From Dictyocoela muelleri (taxonomy: Eukaryota > Microsporidia): 19,707 nt of DNA. Numbering within the stretch: the stretch's first letter is position 1; the number at the start of each line of letters is the position of its first letter. The translations under genes were made by a program, and so were the position numbers. Shown piece by piece: positions 1-7,906 of the stretch. The notes beneath the pieces were generated by a model. It searched no databases, had not been told where the DNA came from, and worked only from the letters and a program-made list of their open reading frames with translations. The stretch covers positions 1-19,707 of the forward strand of contig SDVU01000136.1 in the NCBI GenBank assembly GCA_016256075.1. Reading direction: 5' to 3'.

Positions 1-130
1 TAATTAAATATATTTGAAAAAATATTTTAATTTAAAAAAATAAACTGCTAATATTTATAATTTTTCAAAATTCATAATTTTTTGATTTTTTTAATTTTTT
101 TAATTTTCAAATCTGAAAATTTACAATTTT

Positions 131-201
131 TTGAGGGGCATTTTTTGTGGGCGAAAAAGGCATCGTTTCGCCCATATTGGGCGAAACGATGTCCAGCCTC
201 A
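131..201. repeat. small two-tier hairpin
   Basis: Positions 161-174 (catcgtttcgccca) and 178-191 are perfect inverted repeats around a 3-nt loop. An outer pair, ttgagg at 131 and cctcaa ending at 201, extends the fold. It is GC-richer than its surroundings. It may be the relic of a small fold-back element or a structured RNA; no promoter or terminator context allows a choice. Bases 1-130 and 202-600 are AT-rich and show nothing recognisable. Confidence 0.55.
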
Positions 202-605
202 ATAGTTTAGATATTCAATATATAAGTTATAATATTAAAATTTGTCAATGCGAGAAAAATATATAAGTTACTGTTCTTTCGGGTAAACTGTGGATTTTTT
301 GACACAAATATTTTTTTTGTTAAAGTATCAATAAACCATAATATTAATAATTCAAATAAAATCAAAAACAAATAAGACAAGCTCTTCCATGATATATATA
401 TAATTTAAGAGAAAAAAAGAGATGTATTCGGAGAAATTGTAGTGCCGATAAAAAACTATTTTAAAATTTCAAAAGAAGAGTTTTTTCGACACGTAGCCAT
501 CAGCGAAATTTTTAAATTAGCGAAGTTCCGTACATAAATTATAATATTATAAAAACACTTATAACGGCAGAAAAAAATATAAAAAAAACATTATATATTA
601 TATAT

Positions 606-629
606 TATGTCGCGCGCTAAGCGCGCGAC
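606..629. repeat. GC-rich palindrome, copy of a dispersed motif
   Basis: The bases tgtcgcgcgc and gcgcgcgaca form a nearly perfect palindrome in otherwise AT-rich DNA. Very similar sequence opens the GC-rich repeat at 5885 (tgtcgcgcgcacagcgggcg), recurs inverted near 11750-11770, and is partly recognisable at 14585-14612 and at the tips of the element at 16821-17471. It therefore looks like one piece of a dispersed repeat, not chance. Confidence 0.5.
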
Positions 630-735
630 ATATGCGCTTGAAGCGGCATTTATATATTTATTAATAATGTCATCAGGAGAATTCGAACCCAGTACCCAAA
701 TAATTCAATATTCTACAAATACCTACACTATGAAA
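630..735 (-). repeat. divergent tRNA-derived SINE-like repeat
   Basis: On the minus strand, positions 689-679 read GGTTCGAATTC, close to the RNA polymerase III box B consensus GGTTCGANTCC. Just downstream on that strand is CTGATGACATTATTAATAAAT, resembling the tail of the clearer SINE copies at 5396-5513 and 19583-19697 (CTGACSTCACTCTTTAATAAAT, S being C or G). Upstream is a poor box A candidate (tagtgtaggta). It is best read as an old or diverged member of the same family. A tRNA cloverleaf cannot be drawn, so it is not a tRNA gene. Confidence 0.4.
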
Positions 736-772
736 AATAAAATATTTAATATAATTAAATATATATTTTTTG

Positions 773-1097
773 GTTCTTACCGGGCACCCAGCCCCATAAA
801 AAAGGTAAAGTCCCACCCTTTTGAGCATATAACATGATTCTTATTTTTAAAAAGCTCATTATCACGAGATCTTTCCAAATATGAAAGAATTATATCATAA
901 TAAGATTTTATGGAGGATTTCTAAAAATTTCCGCAGAGCGACAATTTTTAGAAACCCTCCATAAAATCTTCTATATTACAATTCTTTCATATTTGGAAAG
1001 ATCTCGTGATTTGAGCTTATTTCAAATAAGAATCATGTCATATGCTCAAAGGGATGGGACTTTATCTTTTTTAGAGGGGCTGGGGCCGGGTCAGAAC
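773..1097. mobile_element. fold-back (long inverted repeat) element, 325 bp
   Basis: The left arm 773-928 and right arm 942-1097 are inverted copies that agree over almost their whole length, with a GC-richer loop (ccgcagagcgac) near 931-942. The tips are gttcttaccgggc and, inverted, gttctgacccggc. No coding potential is present and no target duplication is visible. A 21-bp segment of the right arm near 1014-1034 recurs at 1924-1944, so other copies exist. Likely a MITE of unassigned superfamily; the transcript would form a long hairpin. Confidence 0.8.
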
Positions 1098-1663
1098 AAG
1101 GTGACGTTTTATACTAAATAGTGATGGTTTTATAAGATACCTATAAGTTGCATCTGATCTAAGTCTTACTCAAAAGATTTTCAATCATTCAGAGGGTTTT
1201 TTTTAATAAGAAGGTGTACACACTAATAATTTTAAAATTTATGGACATGCATGAAATCAAATATGCATGAACTACATGGAGTAAAACGAGTAGATATCGA
1301 TTTATTGCTTGAAGAAATATGTTTAGATGTAGCTACATTGATGAATCTTCCATGAGTCAATTCAAGATGTTTTTTTAGTAAATTATTAAAATTATTTTAA
1401 ACTAAAAATTTCATTATTTTAAAAAAATGCTGAATTCACTGACACATATTGAATTTAAAGGGTCCAGAATATATATATCGATGTAGCCCGATAATGGCGA
1501 AGCACCCCCAAAACTATCAATATTGTCTGAGTTATATTTTTTGTGTGGTCACCTACTTTAAATTTTTTTAATATGGCCTCTATAAACATTTTTGTTTCAA
1601 ACCCCGCACTAAGGTCTCTTTGTTAAGACACATTTATTAACCAATTCTCAGCGAAAAAAATAT
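1098..1663. other. AT-rich stretch without assignable gene
   Basis: Six-frame reading gives only short open stretches. The longest natural one is about 30 codons from an ATG near 1270 on the plus strand; it is too short and matches no family I recognise. Confidence 0.4.
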
Positions 1664-1818
1664 TAACCAAGCCATATTTTTAAAATATCCATTTTATATT
1701 TGGCAAAACACTGTAAAATGTTACCCTCTGTGAAATTTATATTTATGAACTCTTCAGCCGATAGAATATATACATCTACATTGTCATCTTCTATAATCTT
1801 AATTTTCGAAATCCAATC
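1664..1818 (-). pseudogene. possible decayed coding segment, unidentified
   Basis: About 50 codons are open on the minus strand, with a mixed, protein-like composition (including IEDDNVDVYILSAEEF and LQCFAKYKMDILKIW). This is unusual where stops normally fall every 10-15 codons. There is no start codon at its head, and flanking frames are closed. I do not recognise the family. It could be the remnant of a host gene or of a transposon protein; chance is not excluded. Confidence 0.22.
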
Positions 1819-1923
1819 TTAAAGGTTAACTTTTAAAATTTTTCAAAAGCGACATATAAATTCAAAGACGGTAGATATCTCTAAAGAACATTTTTTATAC
1901 ATTAGTTTTTTCTTTTTATTTTA

Positions 1924-1944
1924 AGCTTATTTCAAATAAGAATC
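1924..1944. repeat. fragment of the 773-1097 fold-back element
   Basis: This 21-bp string is identical to part of the right arm of the fold-back element near 1014-1034, including the internal palindrome cttatttcaaataag. Flanks do not match further, so it is a short relic or a preferred internal motif. The remainder, 1945-2270, is AT-rich with nothing assignable. Confidence 0.45.
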
Positions 1945-2272
1945 GTAACTATAATCTTCTTTACGACGGTTCCATATTTTAGAGAGGTGATAGCTAACCA
2001 GTTTAAACCAATAAATTAAAATATTAACAGTATAAGTACCATTCATGAAATGTTGGTTTGAATATGTTTACCTCAGAATATATTAACATTACTTAAATAT
2101 TCAAATACCTATATAAAGCATAATTAGTATAAAGTATATAGATATCTGATTTTTCTAAACTGATATTGAAAAATAACCATTATTTTATATGAATACTATT
2201 TTAATTAAAATTTATATTCAAGAAATAAAGGTAAATCAATTGCAATCTATAGTAAAATTTATAGGGTATATA

Positions 2273-2278
2273 TTTATT
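2273..2278 (-). terminator. poly(A) signal AATAAA after CDC20
   Basis: The canonical hexamer AATAAA lies on the minus strand about 18 nt beyond the CDC20 stop codon. Very short 3' UTRs are usual in compact parasitic eukaryotes such as microsporidia. AT-richness makes the hexamer common by chance, so position is the main support. Confidence 0.45.
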
Positions 2279-2295
2279 CAATTATAAGATAAATT

Positions 2296-3363
2296 CTATC
2301 TCCAACAAATGCTATCTCGTTTAGTCTTTTTTTCAGGTTCAAGAATTTTCCAGAATTTTAAATTTTCGTCGGCTGCAGCAGAAACAAAAGTACATCCATC
2401 TGGGGAAATTGCTGTATGAAGAACTCTTGCATCATGACTACCAATTGTAAATATTTTTTTCATTGTTGATACTTTCCAAAGATTGATGTTATTCTCGGAA
2501 TATCCATGGGATGAAATTAATTCTTTATACTTTGGAACAAAGTTCAGAGTACAAACCTGAGATGTCGTATTGATTATTTTTTCTTGTTTTTTATTTTCAA
2601 CATCCCAGAAACGTATAGTTTTATCTTTTGTACCACCACCGCTGGCCAATATACCGTTTCTCCATGGACACCAAGCCAATGCTTTTATCGCCGATAGATG
2701 GCCGTCAAGAATAATTCGTGAAGACGGAAGTCCTAATTGCCAAATTCTAATTAAATTATCATTTGATCCTGATGCGAGATATTTTTTATCGATTGACCAT
2801 TTCAGTCCGCAAACTTCCTGAGTATGCCCAATAAACTTTCCAATTGGCTTCTTTTCTCTAACATCTATATTTGTGATTATTCCCGACTTCGATCCAATAC
2901 TTAACACATTACCATTCCAAGCCAAAGTAGCCACTCTCCCTTCTTCTTGTCGTATTCCAAATAGACCTTTTTCAGAATCAGTTATGCAAACATTCCCATT
3001 TTCTTTACCAACAGCTAATAGTTTGCCATTGCTAGATACTGAACATACATTTCCACCATCTCCTGTCATTACCTCAGAAACACTTTTAGTTTCAATGCTG
3101 TAGCTGTACAAAGAATCACCCAGACCTATGTAAATTATATTTTCTGTACTCCAATCAACAAGATTCAAGTAATAATCATCAAGCATACCCGGAGCATCAA
3201 GTATTTTATATGGTGCTCGGTCTATATATCGCTGTTCAATACGTTCAGACCGCGTTACTGTATTCATTTTAGCACTACTTAGAATATTCGTTCTTATGCC
3301 TAACGTATATCTGTCACGTGTTGAGCGACTTGAAAATAGAAATGAAAAGTTGTTATTCTCCAT
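2296..3363 (-). CDS. CDC20: CDC20/Fizzy-family APC/C activator, WD40 repeat protein
   Basis: The 355-residue protein should recruit substrates to the anaphase-promoting complex (cyclosome), driving destruction of securin and cyclins in mitosis. The family is set by signature strings: YKILDAPGMLDDYYLNLVDW at 52-71, SGGGTKDKTIRFWD at 241-254, and ISSHGYSENNINLW at 283-296. Seven WD40 blades run from about residue 66 to 340, the clearest ending IRIW (205-208), IRFW (250-253), INLW (293-296) and LKFW (335-338). TRDRYT (15-20) resembles the C-box (DRYIP) but lacks the usual IP. The protein ends in Trp-Arg, comparable with the C-terminal Ile-Arg tail that docks on the complex. The N-terminal arm is only about 50 residues, much shorter than in animals or yeast, and no KEN box or clear Mad2-binding motif is seen. 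It is uninterrupted, with no intron needed. CDC20 and CDH1 cannot be separated with certainty. Confidence 0.93.
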   Translation of the reverse strand: MENNNFSFLFSSRSTRDRYTLGIRTNILSSAKMNTVTRSERIEQRYIDRAPYKILDAPGMLDDYYLNLVDWSTENIIYIGLGDSLYSYSIETKSVSEVMTGDGGNVCSVSSNGKLLAVGKENGNVCITDSEKGLFGIRQEEGRVATLAWNGNVLSIGSKSGIITNIDVREKKPIGKFIGHTQEVCGLKWSIDKKYLASGSNDNLIRIWQLGLPSSRIILDGHLSAIKALAWCPWRNGILASGGGTKDKTIRFWDVENKKQEKIINTTSQVCTLNFVPKYKELISSHGYSENNINLWKVSTMKKIFTIGSHDARVLHTAISPDGCTFVSAAADENLKFWKILEPEKKTKRDSICWR

Positions 3364-3364
3364 A

Positions 3365-3368
3365 GGGG
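3365..3368 (-). promoter_or_regulatory. start-proximal CCC-like motif upstream of CDC20
   Basis: On the minus strand the sequence taCCCCtATG places a C-run one base before the start codon in an otherwise A/T leader. CCC- or GGG-like motifs immediately upstream of start codons have been described as a transcription signal across Microsporidia. This supports both the chosen start and the taxonomic guess, although a four-base motif is weak on its own. Confidence 0.45.
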
Positions 3369-4155
3369 TATTTCTATTTTTTTAACAAAAAGAACTTTTT
3401 GGGTTGATTTCTAAAAATTTTAAATTTTGTAAACTTGAAAATACTGATTTAAATAAAAAGTATTTTTATTTTTATAGCCCAGTTCAATGATTAACATACG
3501 CATACTGAATTCTATTATTATTATCAGATAAAAATATTGAGTAATTAAAAACCAAAAAAATATTTTCCAATTACGGTTTAACGATTGAAAACGTTATAAA
3601 TTTTTAATATCGAGAACAATAATTAGTCAAAAGATAATACATTTAATGTTTATTATAGGAAAAAATCCTTATTTCACAATTCAATCATGATAAATAAATA
3701 TTCTATAAACCATCTAAGTAAATTATGTAATTATGACTAAACACTAGCATTTTATGATTAAAAAAACTATATTAATAACAAGTATGAATTGTATTTTTAT
3801 TGTGGATGTTAGGTTAGTTAAGTGTGATACGACAATAGAAAGCGCTTGTTTCTAAATAAAAAACTTGAGGAAATTCCATATCTATTGGTTTTCCAACGGG
3901 TTAGTACACCCTGACTTTTTAGGAAATCGCCATAGTAAAAGGAAAATACATGATGGCTGAAGGATTTTATATTTGGAAATTTATAAAAAAATATTAACTT
4001 TAAAATAAATATCGATCTGAGAAAAAAATTATTACAAGTATCAGGGAAATCTAAAATTACATATGACTGTTATTTCTATAACTTTAAAGAGTCTTCACAT
4101 AATTAAGCATTATGTACTTTTTTCATTATAAGTAGAAATTGTATATAAAACCGGA
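3369..4155. other. AT-rich intergenic stretch, nothing assignable
   Basis: No open frame, tRNA, inverted repeat or transposon motif could be supported here on either strand. The stretch presumably carries the CDC20 promoter at its left edge. Confidence 0.4.
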
Positions 4156-4389
4156 ATGTTATCTATAAATAGAATATGGTATCCCGATAAAAACGATATC
4201 GCTTTAGGGTTACTAGTTCTATCTCAATACATTATTAAACACAAAACAGATTTTGAGAATACAAATTTTAAATTAGTATATAAATTACCGAAATATTATG
4301 TAGAGAAAATTATTTTCGCCTTTATACGAATTCTACTATATACAGTCCTCATAAAAAAGGCTTACTCTTTAAATACAAATCCGCAGTAG
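4156..4389 (+). CDS. hypothetical small ORF, 77 codons
   Basis: Starts MLSINRIWYPDKND and ends LNTNPQ, with a hydrophobic stretch near residues 52-66 (IIFAFIRILLYTVLI) that could span a membrane. A TATA-like string (tatataaaa) ends about 7 nt before the ATG, but there is no C-run before it as at CDC20. I do not recognise the protein. Composition looks protein-like, yet a 77-codon ORF in intergenic DNA of this kind can also be a relic of a longer gene. The flank 4390-4567 shows nothing. Confidence 0.25.
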   Translation: MLSINRIWYPDKNDIALGLLVLSQYIIKHKTDFENTNFKLVYKLPKYYVEKIIFAFIRILLYTVLIKKAYSLNTNPQ

Positions 4390-4567
4390 ATTATTTAAAA
4401 CAATCTTTAAATTTTACTTGAATGCTAAATCAAAAAGATTTTTCTTTATTTTATTTAATCTTTGTTTTTTCTCAGAGAAAATATGCTCAGTAAGAATAAT
4501 TAGCTTAAAATTTTAATTAGAATTTAGATTAAATAGCATTTTTATATTTCTTTATTTAATACTTGTT

Positions 4568-4760
4568 TTTTTACCTAAGGATAAAAATACACCTTTTAAC
4601 CCATGACTAAAAGTGATATTTTTTACCTAAGGTAGAGAATATATCCATTTTCACCTATGAAAAATACATTTTTTACCAATGGTGCAAAATGCACCCTTAT
4701 TACCTACGCCAGAAACCCCCTTTTTCTAAAGTTAAAAGTGCACTCTATTCCTCACGATAA
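4568..4760. repeat. degenerate minisatellite, ~25-30 bp period
   Basis: Repeats of the form ttACCTAAGGnTA...AAAATaCACCTTTT recur six to seven times with much divergence (acctaagg, acccatga, acctaagg, acctatga, accaatgg, acctacgc). No coding capacity. It lies about 140 bp before another, better preserved array of different sequence at 4904-5045. Confidence 0.5.
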
Positions 4761-4903
4761 AAAAATTTTTAATGATAAAAAATGGATTTCTCACCACCTA
4801 TTTTAGAAAAAAATTACATATGTAAGAGGTAAATATATGATTCTAAATAGAAATAAGCGTTTGATAGTGGGGTTTATCCAGTTATTACAGTTTTTTATTT
4901 ATA

Positions 4904-5045
4904 CAGGTTCATGTTTGCATTTATATAGTGTCATGTTTGCATGTCTATGGTCCCATTTTTCTCATTTATAAAGTCCTAGTATGCATTTTCTATAGTCCAT
5001 GGTTTGAATTTCTATAGTCCCATGTTTGTATTTTTATAGTCCCAT
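4904..5045. repeat. ~22-bp tandem array starting TA-CAGG
   Basis: About six to seven units of the type tttatagtcccatgtttgcat. The array begins tacaggttcatg, the same TACAGG tip that begins the element at 6158. The inverted form of this unit (atgggactatagaaatgcaa) fills 14200-14357. The array may be one end of a transposon whose other end is lost or distant. 5046-5395 after it is AT-rich without assignable content. Confidence 0.6.
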
Positions 5046-5395
5046 CAAAATAGAACAAAAGAAAAAAAATAAACAATAAGTGATTTAATAAATAACTCAC
5101 GCTCTTGCCTTAGCTGCTCAATTGGACATATTTTCATTAATTCCCAGACACTGAAAATTGAAATAAGCTAAAAAATTTGTCTTATACACATCTCGACAGA
5201 AATAGTAGTTGCGTTTAATGAACAATAACGCGTCTTTATTATGAAAAATCTAAATATTGCCTAAAATTACACCCGCTTCCCCCGAAGTGAGCTTGCCCAA
5301 ATTTTCCCCTTGTAAAAAATTAATGATTTTTTTTTAAAAAAAATTAAACATAGAATTTAGGATTGATAAAAAAATTATTTAGAAATATAAATTAA

Positions 5396-5513
5396 GGGGT
5401 CAGATATCTCAGTGGTTAACACATTAAATGTAAAATTTAAGTATCATGGTTCGAATCCTGCTGACCTCACTCTTTAATAAATAATGAGGGGATGACATTA
5501 AGCTGTTAAAACT
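5396..5513 (+). repeat. tRNA-derived SINE, copy 1
   Basis: The head resembles a tRNA: box A tatctcagtggt at 5405-5416, and a perfect box B GGTTCGAATCC at 5448-5458. ggggtca at 5396-5402 can pair with tgacctc at 5462-5468 as an acceptor-like stem. The D and anticodon arms do not fold properly and there is no CCA-type processing context, so it is not a functional tRNA. After the tRNA-like part comes a non-tRNA tail (tcactctttaataaataatg and about 30 nt more) that is nearly identical in the copy at 19583-19697. A tRNA-like head plus a shared unrelated tail in two dispersed copies is the definition of a SINE. There is no poly(A) tail; an ancestral LINE partner is not visible in the window. Confidence 0.75.
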
Positions 5514-5659
5514 ATAGAAATATTCTTTAATATACAGCTATTACAGTGTGGTATGGCTTATTAAGACTTGATCTAATATTACAATGAAGCAGATGGGACT
5601 ATCTTAGGCTTTGGGATAAGTTCTGGGATGCATCTCAGCAAAAAGACATGAAAAGTAAA

Positions 5660-5849
5660 AAAAAACATAAAAACTACTAATTACCTGTATCTTGCTGAGC
5701 CATTGATAAAACGAAAATCGCGTATACAGCTGGGCTTCTTAGTAGATTATGATGTGACGTATTGTACGAACATCAAGAACCAAAGTTCGCAGATCCAAGG
5801 TAGGAGACGGCTTCTCGAGTTAGCAGCTAATGATGTTGTCAACATGTAA
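5660..5849 (+). pseudogene. possible decayed coding segment, unidentified
   Basis: About 60 codons are open on the plus strand without an ATG at the head, including RIQLGFLVDYDVTYC and GRRRLLELAANDVVNM followed by TAA. It is less AT-rich than its surroundings. No family is recognised. The minus strand is also open here and continues into the TA microsatellite; that reading encodes an Ile-Tyr run and is not credible. Treat as a weak relic. Confidence 0.2.
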
Positions 5850-5884
5850 TATATTGATAAATATAAATTGATAAAATTAATAAA

Positions 5885-5957
5885 TGTCGCGCGCACAGCG
5901 GGCGACCGTGTAGGAGGCACGACCGGTTTCAACTCCTCTGATTTCGTAGTTTTTTTT
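5885..5957 (+). repeat. GC-rich repeat with box-B-like motif and T-run, copy 1
   Basis: Opens with tgtcgcgcgcacagcgggcg, followed by accgtgtaggaggcacgacc, then ggtttcaactcctctgattt and cgtag, and ends in a run of eight T (5950-5957). ggtttcaactcc approximates RNA polymerase III box B, and the T-run is the standard pol III terminator. The minus strand of 11633-11777 matches it end to end with a tandem expansion in the middle. It is likely a small pol III-transcribed repeat or SINE; a free-standing non-coding RNA gene is possible. Confidence 0.5.
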
Positions 5958-6003
5958 ATTACCGACCAAACTAGATGTTTAATTAAGAGTAGGCGAAGAT
6001 AAG

Positions 6004-6008
<5 letters not shown>

Positions 6009-6034
<26 letters not shown>
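6009..6034. repeat. (TA)13 microsatellite
   Basis: Thirteen perfect TA dinucleotides. The minus-strand ORF running through it (encoding an Ile-Tyr run) is an artefact of this tract. Confidence 0.95.
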
Positions 6035-6157
6035 ACTATTTATATAGTATCTGCATATTATAGTATCTACATTTGCTTTTTGTGTAAATCTCATTCTTTT
6101 CAAATTTAGTTATCCACATAATATATATTTTCAAAAATAATTAAATTTTAATTTTTA

Positions 6158-7353
6158 CAGGGCTTTTCATATTTATAGACCCACTTTGCCATAATTATAG
6201 ACTCCTTTTGCCATAGTTATAGACTTCTTTTGCCATAGTTATAGACTCCCTTTTTTCAGAGTTATAGACCCATTTTTTCAGAGTTATAAACCCCTTTTTT
6301 TCAATGTTATAGACCCCTTTTTTTCAGAATTATAGAAGCCTTTTTTTCAAAGTTATAGACCCGGTTTTCCAGAGTTATAGGCACATTTAAATATTTAACA
6401 CAAATAAGTCCACACAAATAATACCTATGAATCCCGAAAACGGTTAAATGTCAGTACTACCCAGTTCGGCAGCGAGATTTTTCGTGAGGAGATAATAAAT
6501 AAATATATCCTAAGAATAATTTCAGTATAAACGCCAATACTTTTCGATTTTAAATAATATTAAGTTACATAAAAATATAATATTATTTAAATCCAAAAAT
6601 ATATTTGAGTTTAGGTACTAAATCGCTTTGAGACCACCTTAAAATTAGGATGAAAAAAAAACCAAATGCTAATATACTAATCTTTATAAAGTTCAATAAA
6701 AATAACGTTTTTGAAAAAATTTTTAAATTTATACTTTTTTATTTACCAAATTAGACAAAAATAAAAATTTAAAAAAAAACAATCCAGAATTATTGAACTA
6801 CAAATAATCGGTTATCAGTGATTTTTTTTATTGTCATCCTAAATTCTATTACAGCTTAAAAGTGGTCAATACCAGAATTTATCTTGCAATTTTTCATAGT
6901 ATATTTCAAATTATTTAAATCAATAAAAAAATGATAATGGACGGGTAAATACCGACATTTCATTTGATCTGATATTTATATGTATTTTTTTAGGAGTGCC
7001 TATTTTTGTATAAATATTTAAAAAAGTATCAAAAATTTCGTAAAATATTTTAATACTCCGGTAAATCGAGTCTATAATTCCGGTAAATCGAGTCTATAAC
7101 TCCCTTAAATTGTGTCTATAACTCTAGAAAAATGTTTTTATAACCATGTCAAAAGGTGTCTATAACTATGGAAAAATGGGTCTATAACTATGAAAAAAGG
7201 GGGTCTATAACTATGAAAAAAAAGGGTATATAACTATGAAAAAAGGAGTCTATAAATATGAAAAAGGGTCTATAACTCCGAAAAAAGGGGTCTATAACTA
7301 TTAAAATGGGGTCTATAACTATGAAAAGGAATCTATAACTATGAAAAAACCTG
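6158..7353. mobile_element. non-coding element with inverted iterated ~22-bp arrays at both ends
   Basis: The left end carries about ten units of the type ttttttcagagttatagacc (6165-6385). The right end carries about thirteen units of the reverse complement, ggtctataactatgaaaaaa (7060-7349). The tips match as inverted repeats, TA-CAGGgctttt at 6156-6167 and ttttttcatagttatagatt inverted, ending aaCCTG-TA at 7348-7355, with TA on both sides as a plausible 2-bp target duplication. The 660-bp core has no ORF. This is the layout of a non-autonomous DNA transposon whose terminal repeats are arrays of transposase-binding sites. TA plus CAG-type ends point towards the Tc1/mariner/pogo group, but no transposase is present and the family is undecided. 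Confidence 0.7.
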
Positions 7354-7906
7354 TAAAAATAAAAAAAATTATGGTTAAAAAATTTAAAATATAAAATGAT
7401 AAAAAAAAACCTTATTTATAAAATAATTGAAATAAAATATAAATATTGTTATAATTGTATAATCTATAAAATTATAGTTCAATTTTTATTTTATTTTCTA
7501 AAATTTATCTGTTTGCATATATTTAAATAATATAGCTTTCCTATATAAAATTTCGTTTATAGCTTTGTATATTGAGATATAAGTTTAAAATATAAGTTTT
7601 TAAAATATATTACAAATGTTAGTATCATTGAATTTTGATTACATTCTCCAGTAAAACCTAATTGAGATATAAATACGACTTTCATATTCAACATATTATA
7701 CCTTTTGTTGATAAATAATTCGTAAAATTATAATATTGTAGAAAAACCAACTTGAAATGCAAATACCATCATATTTTAAAATAATCTTATTTGTATACAT
7801 ATATTAATATTTTACAGTTAAAAATCAATATTTATAATGAAAAAGACTATTTAAAAAATGAAATTGGGTTTTAATATTATTGTATATATAGCTATATAAT
7901 CATTCA
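7354..7906. other. AT-rich stretch, nothing assignable
   Basis: Both strands are closed by frequent stops and I see no repeat structure beyond low-complexity AT. Confidence 0.4.

Noticed and set aside
607-837. 76-codon plus-strand ORF
   Set aside because: It runs through the GC-rich palindrome, the SINE-like repeat and the left arm of the fold-back element; it is a by-product of these repeats.
2570-3103. Plus-strand ORFs opposite CDC20
   Set aside because: They are antisense shadows of a clearly conserved WD40 gene.
5396-5468. Functional tRNA gene
   Set aside because: The box A and B motifs and an acceptor-like pairing are present, but D and anticodon arms do not fold, and the sequence continues into a tail shared with another dispersed copy.
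5747-6103. 118-codon minus-strand ORF
   Set aside because: It depends on translating the TA microsatellite into an Ile-Tyr run and has no recognisable domain.
6158-7353. CRISPR array from evenly spaced short repeats
   Set aside because: The units are contiguous and degenerate without unique spacers, form inverted halves, and the context is eukaryotic.
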